Below, piece by piece: positions 53,801-62,900 of a stretch of DNA of 64,000 nt; position 1 is the first letter of the stretch; each line of letters begins with the position of its first letter. The notes beneath the pieces are model-generated. The model had not been told where the DNA came from, did no database searches, and worked only from the letters and a program-made list of their open reading frames with translations. Source of the stretch: Ruminococcus flavefaciens (GTDB lineage Bacteria; Bacillota; Clostridia; Oscillospirales; Ruminococcaceae); the NCBI RefSeq assembly GCF_900108555.1, contig NZ_FNWV01000007.1:124001-188000 (forward strand), in the 5' to 3' direction. A program made the translations under genes and the position numbers.

Positions 53801-53866
53801 TGCTGATGATGCTAACATTGCCAGTGACATGATGCCTGAGATGAATTTTTGTGTTTTCTTATGCAT
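50858..53866 (-). CDS. GH9-like dockerin protein with CBM4 and Ig domains, catalytic residues apparently lost
   Basis: 1002 residues: signal peptide; CBM4-like domain (about 35-215); CelD_N Ig-like domain (about 230-335; NDVRINQLGYYTT); GH9 (alpha/alpha)6 region (about 345-885); Thr/Val linker; dockerin (DANCDGQLDMSDVVLIMQAL, second loop DMNGDGLTVGDAL). In active GH9 the base motif is DAGD; here it is DPEN, so Asp407 remains but Asn410 replaces the catalytic base. The acid motif NEVxxxWN reads NSPALDWQ with Ser868 in place of Glu, and the usual PHHR reads PVDE. Cellulase activity is therefore doubtful; cellulose binding through CBM4 remains plausible. ATG 53866 follows GGGAGGG. Confidence 0.88.
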   Translation of the reverse strand: MHKKTQKFISGIMSLAMLASSASAYIAPLPASAVQVLGETSFENKSLPWHICSSNPAKQSFNIEDGAYHIQIRVPEGSEHEKWDLQFRHRGLNFRKGHEYKVSFKVKGNRYGMELCSFIGTLNDLEEYFVLDGEESNMHMGPHMGGQWALRALELTTEWQTIEGIFKPTEDIEGCQWTFQYAKGTKYQGNAKEGDEIWFDDMSIECLTCDEDPGAATCGWTGDSNYGLTIPKNDVRINQLGYYTTADKKATYVTEKDKESIDFKLVDKDGKTVFTGKSEPAGYDEMAGEYCHIVDFSKFDTPGVYTIVMDDEKDGSKHISHEFSIGDDIYKNTLRNALNYYYQKRSGSDVEAKYVTSGDKNKVAHKDFIKTDTAYVQPIWYKEYYGYEYNADINKKVSLDVSGGWYDPENHCKSISSGGNAVWLLQNMYERSKKNGTDGKWADGRTMSIPNEYSISNGTVNCADTPDILDEARYELEFMFRMIVDSEKDSIWGEKYGDFVYDRVRNLWSEPVPYAPLDYIDEKLSPRLICPPTYSATFNMIACAAQAARLWKGIDDDFAQECLDHAKRSWEAIMKYKDDFEYKPGKFSDAAWEKDVHFVPFTSYHDTDSYNSDIEDEAYWAACELFATTGDETYYDYLKDYKRKETSVNIGDCSALDIPLYLPMIESQGIFSAFDRNNKVGCGTLSLYLSDKTKNADKAAIKKNITDTANKYLDLENDTKTNGMGVPYKEIQWLDPYTYPQESYAGYGLGSNSTITNNALIMAYAYDATDDKKYLNGALQAVDYIFGRNALGFSYVTGCGSYHAQNPVDEYWGYELDKDFPKAPDGIMAGGPYTLAADMYVRSLGLAPDKTSPQKSYADSIEAWSVNSPALDWQAGLVWDLSFFEDILGKAPEETTTTTTVTSSVTTTTTTTTTVTTTSVVTVDTPLPMGMKGDANCDGQLDMSDVVLIMQALANPNKYGINGTAETHLTKPGEIYGDMNGDGLTVGDALNIQKILLGLSID

Positions 53867-54031
53867 TTTAAACCCTCCCTTATAAATATGCATTGTATAA
53901 CTATTATATATGTTTATGAGAAAATAGTCAAGTTTTTGTAAAAATCAGTATAAGATAATTTTGCAATGCAGCCATTAGCTGTTAGCCGAAGGAGTTCGCT
54001 TACGCTCACATTTTTAAAAAAGTTATGCATC

Positions 54032-54175
54032 CTCAAAAAACGCTCGCGTAAAGCAGTGATACCCATATAGAAATTTTTATGCTTATTATTGAGAGACACC
54101 CTTTTGAAAAAGGTTTTTCCCCGAGTAATAACTATAAACTTCTGTATGAGCATCGCTGCTACACGCGAGCGGCTT
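54032..54175. repeat. Long inverted repeat containing palindromic element copy 2
   Basis: The left arm 54032-54092 and the right arm 54115-54175 are imperfect reverse complements (for example GCTCGCGT/ACGCGAGC and ATAGAAATTTTTAT/ATAAACTTCTGTAT), enclosing a small CCTTTTGAAAAAGG centre. Bases 54065-54158 align with the element at 7516-7605. It follows the end of the frameshifted GH11-like gene and probably ends its transcript. The 311-bp gap 53867-54177 otherwise holds only the GH9-like gene's AT-rich upstream region. Confidence 0.75.
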
Positions 54176-54177
54176 TT

Positions 54178-56332
54178 TTATTCTGCTTTTGTCTTGTCAA
54201 AGAATGATAATTCCTCAAGATCAAAATGTCCCGATGTATTGTCAGTACTTAATTCAAATTGTATTTCGCTTGGTTTGGCATCTTCCATGCCATAATACTT
54301 CAGTATCTCTGCAAAGTCAACTTCTCTTTCAAAGCTGCATGGTACGCCGCATTCAATGGTATTTTCTGTGGGATATAGCCAGTACACAGGTTCAAATATG
54401 TCGCTTTCCTCAGTTCCCTTATCAACGTAATACTCTGTGCCGCCAATAGTTACGCGCTCCATATCGTCAGCTCCCGATAACCACCTGAGCCTTTCTTTTT
54501 CATCTGCACCGTCCACAACTAACACATTGAAGTTTTGACCGTATTTTATAAATCCTGCCGTTAGTGTAACAGTAATAGCATGGTTGGTGCTGTCGTTTTT
54601 AAATACCTGATCATCAGTTACAGCCTTTCCCGAATACTTTACGCTCAGCTCGTCATAGCCGTGATGATAATGCCTCATAATTTCTGACATTTTCCCATTC
54701 TGCCATAAATGTACCATTTTCACGGATAGCCGTTTTTACAGCTTTGGCATTGCCTCCGTAAGCACTTACTATATGAGCTGTACCGTTAACTTCTTTATTG
54801 AAATTACCAAGATATAATTCCGTACCGATCTCAGGTTCGGGGATAGACTTTTCCTGACCGAGAACGAAACGTGTAAGAAGTACCAGATCACTTATATTGA
54901 GCTTGCAGTCTCCGTTGATATCGTGAACAGCATCAATGGAGAAATCACCTGCATCAATGAGTTCTTTTCTCAATGCGATGATATCGAACATATCAACTGA
55001 ATTGTCATGGTTGATATCTCCGCGTACACGATCGCCTGACGGATTTATTATCTCATTATATTTATCCGCTTCACAGATATAGAGATCATCGGCACAGAAA
55101 TCCACAGCGTCGTTAGCTGTTATGGTAAGATAGGCTTTTGTAAAGCGATCAGCGGCTACTGAAAAATGGAACGGCTCTACAGACACCCAGCGTCCTGCGG
55201 GAACGGTCCTGCTGTATTTGTCAGCGAAAAACCTGCCTCTGGAATTGTTCTCGAACATGACCTCAAAATCAAAGCTTACAGCCTTGTCTGAATTCTGGAA
55301 CAGCTTTATGCCGCTCACAAGATCATCGCTTCTGAAATCATACGGATCTATCTCATACATAAATGTGCGTTTGTTATCGCCCTCAGCTGATACGAGCACC
55401 GAACGCTCACCGCTGACAGAACGTTCATCACTGTATGAAGCCTGACAGTCTTCATCGGCTGTACCGACTTTTTCATCAGCATTCTCAAAGTCGAGATATA
55501 CTGTTCTTCCTTCTTCGTCAGGTTCAGCAGGTCCATGCTTTTTATATGCAAAATCAGGTCCGTAATTCAACTCGGGAGTGATCTCCTTTGTTATGTCGAG
55601 AGAGTTCAGCTTGACGCTGCCGCTGCTTCTGTAACATTCGACATCGAATCCGATATTATACATATATCCAAGCTCAAAGCCTGCCTCGGACCACGCCTTA
55701 AAATGGTCAGCAACATTGACAGTATTTTTGATATTGCAGGTGCCGTCTATCTTTTCGGCTTGATTTTCCCTTGCAACGCTATAGTAAATATATTTCGGCG
55801 AGTTATTATCGCCAAAGCAGACCATCTGAGCTATGATGCTCCTGTAAATGTCATATGTAATGCCGTTTGATTCAAATGAGCCGTAATTTTCGTCATCATT
55901 TCCCCGGGGACGCCAGCTTCCCCAGCTGTCAATGATATAGAAAAGCTTATCAGGATCCTCCATACGGCCGTAAATGCCGCAGAAATTGTTCTGTCCCATA
56001 TAGTCGATATCCGCATCATATGTCACATTGTATTCTTTCAGCTGAGATGCAAAAATATCTTTTCCTTCAAAGGCTTCACCTTTCATTGCATAAGAGTTCT
56101 CAATATTGCTCCAGCTGGCGGAAAAACCGTTATTTTCAGTGTTTTCGTAATTGATTTCTCCTATGTAGTTCTGCTGCCATATCTCATAATGATAGCCGTC
56201 TATATCTCCGTACTCAAAAAAATCAGCTGCATATACCTTTGATGAAGATATGACCGACGGCAGATTTACTGTACCCAGCAGACAAAATCCTGCTGTCAGG
56301 GCAGCTGCTGTTCTGGCAAACGATCTATGCAT
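54178..56332 (-). pseudogene. Dockerin protein with two GH11-like domains, broken by a frameshift
   Basis: Start ATG 56332 after GAGGAGG. Domain 1 (about 32-250) is GH11-like: Glu232 (FDVECYRSSGS) keeps the acid/base, but Leu130 (DKLFYIIDSWGSW) replaces the nucleophile. Then a CBM22-like region (about 270-410), an internal dockerin (DINHDNSVDMFDI and DINGDCKLNISDL) and a second GH11-like domain that opens with FMAEWENVRNYEA. This frame stops at 54653; the domain continues in another frame (GYDELSVKYSGKA.. to 54178), so one shift lies near 54650-54690. The second domain also lacks both catalytic Glu. The dockerin is before the break, so a truncated protein could still dock. Sequencing error is possible. 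Confidence 0.75.
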
Positions 56333-56559
56333 AATAATTCCTCCTCACTGAAAAAACAAATCAAATTCTGATATAACATATCCTCTTTTCATGCTATCAT
56401 TTTTATATGGAAATGACAAATCATTTTTTGCTAAAAATCGGCGTAATGCCGCCCATAAAGATCTTTGGCTCGTCTGTCATTCCGAGAATATCACGATCAC
56501 TGTCAGCCCTTTCATGCTAAATCTTTGCAAAGAAACATAATAAAGAAGCGGCTTTGGTC

Positions 56560-56625
56560 ATTTCACCACAAAAAGAGCATATTTCACCACATTATTTACC
56601 ATGTTAATTTTTCCTGTGTTATAAT
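56560..56625 (+). promoter_or_regulatory. LytTR-type repeats and promoter of the M13/ABC/LytTR operon
   Basis: ATTTCACCAC occurs at 56560-56569 and 56581-56590, exactly 21 bp apart. A weak -35 (TTTACC, 56595-56600) and perfect TATAAT (56620-56625) follow. Perfect repeats, weak -35 and a LytTR response regulator in the operon suggest positive autoregulation. Confidence 0.7.
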
Positions 56626-56651
56626 CAGAAAAAATGAAAGGACTGGTATCT

Positions 56652-57110
56652 ATGAAAAAATTTCTCATTGCATTTATTATTTTGGCAGTTGCAGGCGGTG
56701 TGGGGTGGTTCTTCCTGCTTCGTCCCGAAACTATCTCACAGGAAACTCTTACGCATGACTTTGAAGCGCACCGTCAGGCGTATGAGGACATTGCGTACTA
56801 TCTCGCAAAGAAGGACATCACCACTGAGATCAAGGATATACCCATGGCAGGGAAGCAGTATGACGGTGTCATGTATGAGGATACTGACGAGTACCGTGCA
56901 TTTATGGAAGCCATTTATGTGATCATGGAGGAAGATCACGATGCGATAATCTCTGACGGTGAAACCGTGGAGTTCGTATACCACAGCACAGGCGGCAAAT
57001 TTCGTAAGCTGTACGGCTCGGTGATATATAACGGTGAAGAGCAGGTCAAAGGCAAGGTCACTGTACCGCTGACGACCGACGGCTGGCACTTGTATATCGC
57101 ACAGGGGTGA
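56652..57110 (+). CDS. Small membrane-anchored extracytoplasmic protein
   Basis: 152 residues with one N-terminal membrane segment (FLIAFIILAVAGGVGWFFLL, about 4-23) and an acidic outer domain with no family I recognise (YEDIAYYLAKKDI; YHSTGGKFRKLYGSVIYNGE). ATG 56652 is preferred to 56634 because GAAAGGA lies between them. First gene of the operon, 4 nt before the M13 peptidase gene. It could be a sensor, a signal precursor or a partner of the peptidase; the sequence does not decide. Confidence 0.75.
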   Translation: MKKFLIAFIILAVAGGVGWFFLLRPETISQETLTHDFEAHRQAYEDIAYYLAKKDITTEIKDIPMAGKQYDGVMYEDTDEYRAFMEAIYVIMEEDHDAIISDGETVEFVYHSTGGKFRKLYGSVIYNGEEQVKGKVTVPLTTDGWHLYIAQG

Positions 57111-57114
57111 TATC

Positions 57115-59040
57115 ATGCGCAGATGTGTTTCCGCAGTACTGGCGGCGGAGCTGCTGTTGACGGGCTGTTCTGCCAAGATCGCGCAGAATGGTCCAAAGCC
57201 CATCGACAATACTGTATACACCCGTGAAAGCGCAGGGATACGCTTGCAGGACGATTTTTACGGGTATATGGATTTCGATCTTCTGTATGGCAGCGATATA
57301 CCTGCCGATATGAACGAATTGAGCGCAGGTCAGCTTGTGAACAAACAGGTCGAGGATATCCTCTCAGATGAAATACTGACGATTGCCAATGGTAAAGACT
57401 ATAGTATCGGCAGCGATGAACAGAAAATACACGACCTGTATGAGCAGTATCTTGATGCCGAAGCAAGAGACAGTGTCGGACTTGCGCCGCTTGAAAAGGG
57501 CTTTGAAGCGATAGAAAGCTCTCGGACAACGTCCGAATTCGTCCGTGCCTGCGGTATGCTTTACACCGAATACGGAGTAGCTGCGCTGCCTGCGGTGTAT
57601 GTGTCGCAGGATCATTTCGACAGCAGCAGATACAGTGTTGTGCTCGGACAAATGGAACTTTTCTATTCGACAGACGAGCTTCTGAACGGCAGAGACGGAG
57701 CAGAGGAATTGCAGCGTCAAATGACAGAGCTTCTTAAAGCACTCGGGACAGATAACGCCGATGCTCTTGCTTACGATACGGTCACAATGCTGCTGGATAT
57801 TGCCGAAAGCACCGCCGATACAGGCAATATGACAATTGAGGAAATGCACAATATCCGCAAGCCTGGGGAGCTTGCTCCTCTGATCGCTTCATATATCGAA
57901 AAGCTGGGACTGGGCGGACGTGATGTGATAGTGTACGACACAGAACAACTCGATAAAATATGCTATTTGCTGAACGATGAAAATCTCCCTCAGTGGAAAG
58001 CACTTGCTGAATGTGTGCTGATATACGGATACAAGGACTATCTTCCGCCGAAAATTTCCAAGTCTATGGGCACGGAAAAAAGCTCCGATGAGGAAAAGGC
58101 TCTGAACGCCGTAAAAAACCTGCTTTCGGACGAGGTCGGAAATATCTATGCGAAGAAATATCTTGACGAAAAAACGCTTTCTGCTGCAAGGCAGATGACG
58201 GAGGATATCATCGCGGCGTACAAAAAAGTCATCGAAACATCGGAGCTTTTGTCGGAAAGCGAACGTGCAGAATGTCTTGCAAAGATAGACCATATAACAG
58301 TAAATATCGGCTGTCCCGATGTGGAATATTACAGCAGCTCTGAGGTCTCGGGCAGTCTGCTTGAAAGCGTTGTAAGTATCAAAAGTGCGGCAGTAAAAGA
58401 CAACTTCTCAAAGCTTGATAAAAGTCCTGATCCGACCGAATGGTATATGCCGCCGCAGACGGTCAATGCAGTCTGCCGCCAGCAGAGCAACAGTATTACC
58501 ATTCCAATGGCAATGTTCAACGCGCCTTACTTTGACATTAATGCGGACTACTACACCAATCTCGGCGGACTGGGTTCTGTCATAGCTCACGAAATAGGTC
58601 ACGATTTCGATGCGGAGGGTATCCTTTACGATGAGTACGGAAATTACCGCCCCGAACGTATCGGCAGTGACCGCACTAAGCTATTGTCCGATGAAGTTGC
58701 GGAATATTTCGGCAGCAGGCAGATCATGGAGAAATTCTACATCGACGGCGAACGGACAAAGACAGAAAACGCCGCGGACCTCGGCGGTATGCAGGTCATC
58801 GCCTCCATGACCGACAATAAGGACGAGCTGAAGCGTATTTTCGGGAGCTATGCGAATATCTGGGCAACGCTCTCTTTCGATACCGATACAGCGGAGCGTA
58901 TCGCCGAGGACGTTCACAGCCCTGCGGAGATACGCGTGAACGGGGTGCTGTCGAGTGTGGATAAATTCTATGAAGCTTACGGGATAACAGAAACGGACGG
59001 TATGTATGTGCCGCCCGAAAAACGTGTAAGGGTGTGGTGA
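57115..59040 (+). CDS. M13 family zinc metallopeptidase lipoprotein
   Basis: 641 residues, normal length for M13 (neprilysin/PepO) peptidases. Lipobox LLTGC places lipidated Cys at 18. Zinc motif HEIGH (His492, Glu493, His496) and third ligand Glu551 in ENAADLGG with Asp555; the helical N-terminal lid region precedes them. M13 enzymes cut short peptides in a closed chamber. Being surface-anchored and in one operon with an ABC exporter and an AgrA/AgrC-like pair, it may process or destroy a signalling or toxic peptide; this is inference. It ends 1 nt before the permease ATG. Confidence 0.93.
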   Translation: MRRCVSAVLAAELLLTGCSAKIAQNGPKPIDNTVYTRESAGIRLQDDFYGYMDFDLLYGSDIPADMNELSAGQLVNKQVEDILSDEILTIANGKDYSIGSDEQKIHDLYEQYLDAEARDSVGLAPLEKGFEAIESSRTTSEFVRACGMLYTEYGVAALPAVYVSQDHFDSSRYSVVLGQMELFYSTDELLNGRDGAEELQRQMTELLKALGTDNADALAYDTVTMLLDIAESTADTGNMTIEEMHNIRKPGELAPLIASYIEKLGLGGRDVIVYDTEQLDKICYLLNDENLPQWKALAECVLIYGYKDYLPPKISKSMGTEKSSDEEKALNAVKNLLSDEVGNIYAKKYLDEKTLSAARQMTEDIIAAYKKVIETSELLSESERAECLAKIDHITVNIGCPDVEYYSSSEVSGSLLESVVSIKSAAVKDNFSKLDKSPDPTEWYMPPQTVNAVCRQQSNSITIPMAMFNAPYFDINADYYTNLGGLGSVIAHEIGHDFDAEGILYDEYGNYRPERIGSDRTKLLSDEVAEYFGSRQIMEKFYIDGERTKTENAADLGGMQVIASMTDNKDELKRIFGSYANIWATLSFDTDTAERIAEDVHSPAEIRVNGVLSSVDKFYEAYGITETDGMYVPPEKRVRVW

Positions 59041-59041
59041 T

Positions 59042-61453
59042 ATGCAGTTTATATTGAAAATAATACTCCGCAATATCACGGTAAAGCCCCTGCGGACAGC
59101 TGTCATCGTGCTGTGTCTTGCGGCAGTATCGCTGACATTTTCGCTGTGCCTGACTATCAGCGTTTCCTCAAAGGCAGCTGTCGAGGAGCAAGTGCGCAGC
59201 GGAAACGGCAGAGCTGACATTGTATTGAGCAGCGGCAAGGGTTTTACGGAATTGCCTGTTCTTCCCGACGAATGTGACAGCCTGCCCGTTCTGCTTGCAA
59301 GCTCGTATTTTCAGATACATGATATCAACAATTACAAATACGTTCAGAAGAAAAACATCAAAGTCCTCGGGATAGATACTGCAAAGGCACAGGAACTCGG
59401 TATGCTTCCCGAATGTACCGCACCAAAAGACGGTGAAGCAGTCATCAGCTACTCGGTGGCACAGCGATACGGCTATGAGGTCGGAGATACGATGACACTG
59501 CCCTGTGCATACAAAACAGAAGTCACTCTCACGGTCTCGGAGATCGTGCTGAACAAGGGCTTGCTTTCAATTATGCAGCAGACGGTGATAGTTACTGAGG
59601 ACACGGCAAGAAGCTTTCTGTCCGAACCCGAATTAAAAGCGACAATGCTCTACATAGACGCCCCCGACGGCATGACCTCTGAAATTGCAGATCAGCTGTC
59701 GGAAATGTATCCCGAACTTATCGTTCAGCAGCTCACGGGAACAGCCGAAACGGAAGATATGATCGAAAGTTTGACAAGGACATTTTTCATACTCTTCATC
59801 GTGACATTTCTTATGATACTGTTCATCATCACGGCTTTTGCAAAGAATATCGCAGCTGAAAGGCTGTCAGTCATCGGAACGCTCCGAAGTATAGGTGCAG
59901 AGAAAAAGACCGCGGCGTTCACGCTGCTGACGGAATGTGCAGTATACGGACTGCTGGGCGGTGTTCTGGGAACGGTGCTGTTTTACGCCCTCAAGGATAT
60001 GCTTGTCGGTAATATGATACCCTCTGTGAACGGCTTGGGCGGCAGCGTTTCCGTGCCCTTTTACATACCGATTACGGGACTTCTGCTCTCGGCGGCGATA
60101 AGCTGTATAGTTTCGCTTTCAACGGTTATCCGCACATCAAAAACGCCCGTAAGGGACATCATTTTCGGCGGCAAGGACAGCGTATACCGTCCCCAAAATA
60201 CTGCGGCAGTCATAGGCGTGACATTTTTCGTTTTCGCGCTGTTACTGTACTTTTCGCAGACAGGGGCTATCTCTTGTATCGTTGGACTTACGGCGTTTGT
60301 CATCGGTTTGTGCCTTATTGTCCCGAAGCTGCTGTCCGCGGTGTCGGCGTTTGCGGCAATGCGTACAAATGGCGGCAGTCTGCCCGTATTAAGGCTTGCT
60401 GTTATCCAGTCGGGAACGATAAAGACAGCCGTCACGGGCACAGTCATCTGCGCGGCGGCCATGCTGCTTACCTCGTCATTGTATATACTCTCGTGCTCGG
60501 TGGATAAGCTGTATTCGGTGAGAAATTACGGCTGCGATGCTATCGTGACCGATCTTTCCGAACGCGCAGAGCGTTATGATATCATCACCGCCGACAGCAG
60601 GGAGTTTATCTACAACACCGAAGAAACCGCGCAGGTAAACGGTAAAAACATGACGATAAACCTATTCGGATATAAGGGCTTCGAGATGTTTTCGGGACTT
60701 TGTGATCTGCCTGATGAGCTTGCCGAAAACGAGATAGCATTTGACAGGCTTATGATGAAGCGGCTCGGCATCAATGAGGGGGATAGTGTTACACTCACGC
60801 TGAAAAGCAATTCATTTCGTCCCGTAACGCTTACCTTGACGGCAGTATCGGGCATCGACAGCATTTATTTCGATCAGCGGTGCAATGCGGCAGTCGTAAG
60901 CCTTGAAACTTACAAAAACGTCTATCATGATTATCCGTCAACGTTGCTTGTAAAGGGTGATACTGAGCTTATGCGCAGGCAGCTTATCGACAACAGCGCG
61001 GAATTTCAGCTGACGGAAGAATATTACACATCATCTGATGAGGAGTCCGAAAGCATTACGGGACTGCTGAAAGTGCTTGCGGGAATGGGCGTTCTGCTTG
61101 CGGTGATATCCGTTTCGAGCGAGCAGATGATAGGTTTCACGCAGCGCAGGCATGAACTTGCGGTGCTGCGTTCTCAGGGAATGAGCATAGGGCAGCTCTC
61201 GAAAATGCTGCTCATAGAAACTATTCTGACAGTGATCGTCCCGATATTTATCTTCTTGACCGCAGGACAGGCTGTGATGATGTTCATCACGAAAACTCTC
61301 GGCAGTCTTGATATGAATATCCCGATCAGCTATAAAATAACGGGGCTTGTCGGATTTATCGCAGTCATGTCGGCAGCAGTCGTTTTGACAGTGCTGATAC
61401 CGATCAATTCACTCAAAAAAATGAACGTTGCTGCCGAACTGAAACAGGAATAG
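59042..61453 (+). CDS. FtsX/MacB-type ABC transporter permease
   Basis: 803 residues: N-terminal membrane helix (about 17-40), a large outer domain (about 45-245), three helices around 250-365, further helices around 385-480, a second outer region, and three helices at the C-terminus (about 675-790). This double FtsX layout is typical of peptide or lipoprotein exporters and mechanotransmission systems. Partner ATPase is encoded 10 nt downstream. It starts 1 nt after the M13 stop, so the genes are coupled. Substrate unknown; peptides are suggested by the neighbours. Confidence 0.9.
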   Translation: MQFILKIILRNITVKPLRTAVIVLCLAAVSLTFSLCLTISVSSKAAVEEQVRSGNGRADIVLSSGKGFTELPVLPDECDSLPVLLASSYFQIHDINNYKYVQKKNIKVLGIDTAKAQELGMLPECTAPKDGEAVISYSVAQRYGYEVGDTMTLPCAYKTEVTLTVSEIVLNKGLLSIMQQTVIVTEDTARSFLSEPELKATMLYIDAPDGMTSEIADQLSEMYPELIVQQLTGTAETEDMIESLTRTFFILFIVTFLMILFIITAFAKNIAAERLSVIGTLRSIGAEKKTAAFTLLTECAVYGLLGGVLGTVLFYALKDMLVGNMIPSVNGLGGSVSVPFYIPITGLLLSAAISCIVSLSTVIRTSKTPVRDIIFGGKDSVYRPQNTAAVIGVTFFVFALLLYFSQTGAISCIVGLTAFVIGLCLIVPKLLSAVSAFAAMRTNGGSLPVLRLAVIQSGTIKTAVTGTVICAAAMLLTSSLYILSCSVDKLYSVRNYGCDAIVTDLSERAERYDIITADSREFIYNTEETAQVNGKNMTINLFGYKGFEMFSGLCDLPDELAENEIAFDRLMMKRLGINEGDSVTLTLKSNSFRPVTLTLTAVSGIDSIYFDQRCNAAVVSLETYKNVYHDYPSTLLVKGDTELMRRQLIDNSAEFQLTEEYYTSSDEESESITGLLKVLAGMGVLLAVISVSSEQMIGFTQRRHELAVLRSQGMSIGQLSKMLLIETILTVIVPIFIFLTAGQAVMMFITKTLGSLDMNIPISYKITGLVGFIAVMSAAVVLTVLIPINSLKKMNVAAELKQE

Positions 61454-61463
61454 GGGGAGCAGA

Positions 61464-62138
61464 ATGGAAAATATCATCAAAATAGAAGAGATATGCAAGA
61501 GCTTCGGTGAGAAAGACAGCCGTACACAGGTGCTGAACAATATATCCCTGACAGTCGGCAAGGGCGAGTTTATTTCGCTTATGGGCGCATCGGGCAGCGG
61601 AAAATCCACGCTCCTGTATCTCATTGGAGGACTTGATACCCCCGACAGCGGAGAGATATTTCTTGACGGCAGAGACATTTCCAAAATGCGCGACAAGGAG
61701 CTTTCAAAGCTGCGTCGTGAGGGAATGGGCTTTGTGTTCCAGTTTTTCAATCTGGTACAAAATCTCACAGTCGAGGACAATATCCTTCTGCCCCTTGTCA
61801 TGGACGGCAAAAGCCCGAAAAAATACCGTGACAGACTGGACAGTATCCTTGAAACGGTGGGACTTTCGGATAAGCGGCGCAGCTACCCGAATCAGCTTTC
61901 GGGCGGTCAGCAGCAGCGGTGTGCTATTGCAAGAGCAGTGATCTATGAGCCGAAAATACTCCTTGCCGATGAGCCTACAGGAAACCTCGACAGCAAAAGC
62001 GGCACGGAAATTATGGAGCTGTTCAGCCGTATCAACAAAGAAAAGGGAATAACGATACTTATGGTAACACATTCAGCGGAATGTGCGGCGTATTCCGACA
62101 GGATAATAACGCTGTCAGACGGGAAGATACTGCCTTGA
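61464..62138 (+). CDS. ABC transporter ATP-binding protein (MacB/LolD type)
   Basis: 224 residues with Walker A (GASGSGKSTLL), Q-loop, signature LSGGQQQR and Walker B ILLADEPTGNLD, the exact style of LolD/MacB ATPases that pair with FtsX-type permeases. GGGGGAG precedes the ATG. Energises the permease at 59042. Confidence 0.95.
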   Translation: MENIIKIEEICKSFGEKDSRTQVLNNISLTVGKGEFISLMGASGSGKSTLLYLIGGLDTPDSGEIFLDGRDISKMRDKELSKLRREGMGFVFQFFNLVQNLTVEDNILLPLVMDGKSPKKYRDRLDSILETVGLSDKRRSYPNQLSGGQQQRCAIARAVIYEPKILLADEPTGNLDSKSGTEIMELFSRINKEKGITILMVTHSAECAAYSDRIITLSDGKILP

Positions 62139-62180
62139 AAACAAGCGGCAGATGTGTTATACTGAAAAAGGGTGATAATT

Positions 62181-62891
62181 ATGCGAATAGCCGTCTGCGA
62201 CGATGAGAAATACTTCCGTGATACGATATGCGAGGCAATAAATGCTTTTTATCAAAGTCTTGATGTGCTGTGTCTGCCCATTGCAAGCGGCGCTGAGCTG
62301 ATCGCAGCCTTTGAAAAGGGACAGCGGTTCGATGCTGTATTTCTTGATATAGAAATGCCTCCGCCCGACGGTATGGAAACAGCAAGGCGGCTGCATGAGT
62401 TTTCAGCCGAACTGCCTGTGATATTCCTCACGAGCCATACTGAGCTTGCTATGGAGGGCTATGAGGTAGGAGCTTTCAGATTTCTGCAAAAGCCCGTTGT
62501 CAGTGAAAAACTGACACAGGCTCTCAAAGATATCGGGCAGCTCTGCGACAGGAAAAAGACTGTCTGTATCAGGGAAAACGGTGAGGAGCATTATATTTCT
62601 CCCGATGATATCATATACGCCGAAGCTGACAACAACTCGGTGCGCTTCATCACGGCTGAGCGTGAATATCAAACGAGAATGAAGATAACCGAAGCACTTA
62701 CGATGCTTGATACGGCTTCCGACAGCTTTTGCAGGGTACACCGCTCGGTCATCGTAAACCTCGCACACATAATCAGCCGCAGCGAAAGAGAGGTAAGGCT
62801 TGACAGCGGTATCGTTCTGCCTGTCAGTAAAAGCTACGGAGACGAACTGAAAAAACGGCTGATGGATCACATAAGGCTGAACGCAAGGTAG
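62181..62891 (+). CDS. LytTR response regulator (AgrA/LytR-like)
   Basis: 236 residues: receiver domain with Asp56 (AVFLDIEMPPPDG) and Lys in LQKPV; LytTR DNA-binding domain (about 135-232; DDIIYAEADNNSVRFI, FCRVHRSVIVNLAHI). ATG 62181 follows AAAGGGTGA; an upstream GTG overlaps that site. Partner of the GHKL kinase encoded 9 nt downstream. The 21-bp direct repeats at 56560-56590 before the first gene are the obvious candidate binding site. Confidence 0.95.
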   Translation: MRIAVCDDEKYFRDTICEAINAFYQSLDVLCLPIASGAELIAAFEKGQRFDAVFLDIEMPPPDGMETARRLHEFSAELPVIFLTSHTELAMEGYEVGAFRFLQKPVVSEKLTQALKDIGQLCDRKKTVCIRENGEEHYISPDDIIYAEADNNSVRFITAEREYQTRMKITEALTMLDTASDSFCRVHRSVIVNLAHIISRSEREVRLDSGIVLPVSKSYGDELKKRLMDHIRLNAR

Positions 62892-62900
62892 GTGGTGCTG

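Noticed and set aside
56465..56758. 97-codon ORF overlapping the 56652 gene
   Set aside because: It crosses the promoter and repeats and overlaps the better supported signal-anchored gene in another frame.
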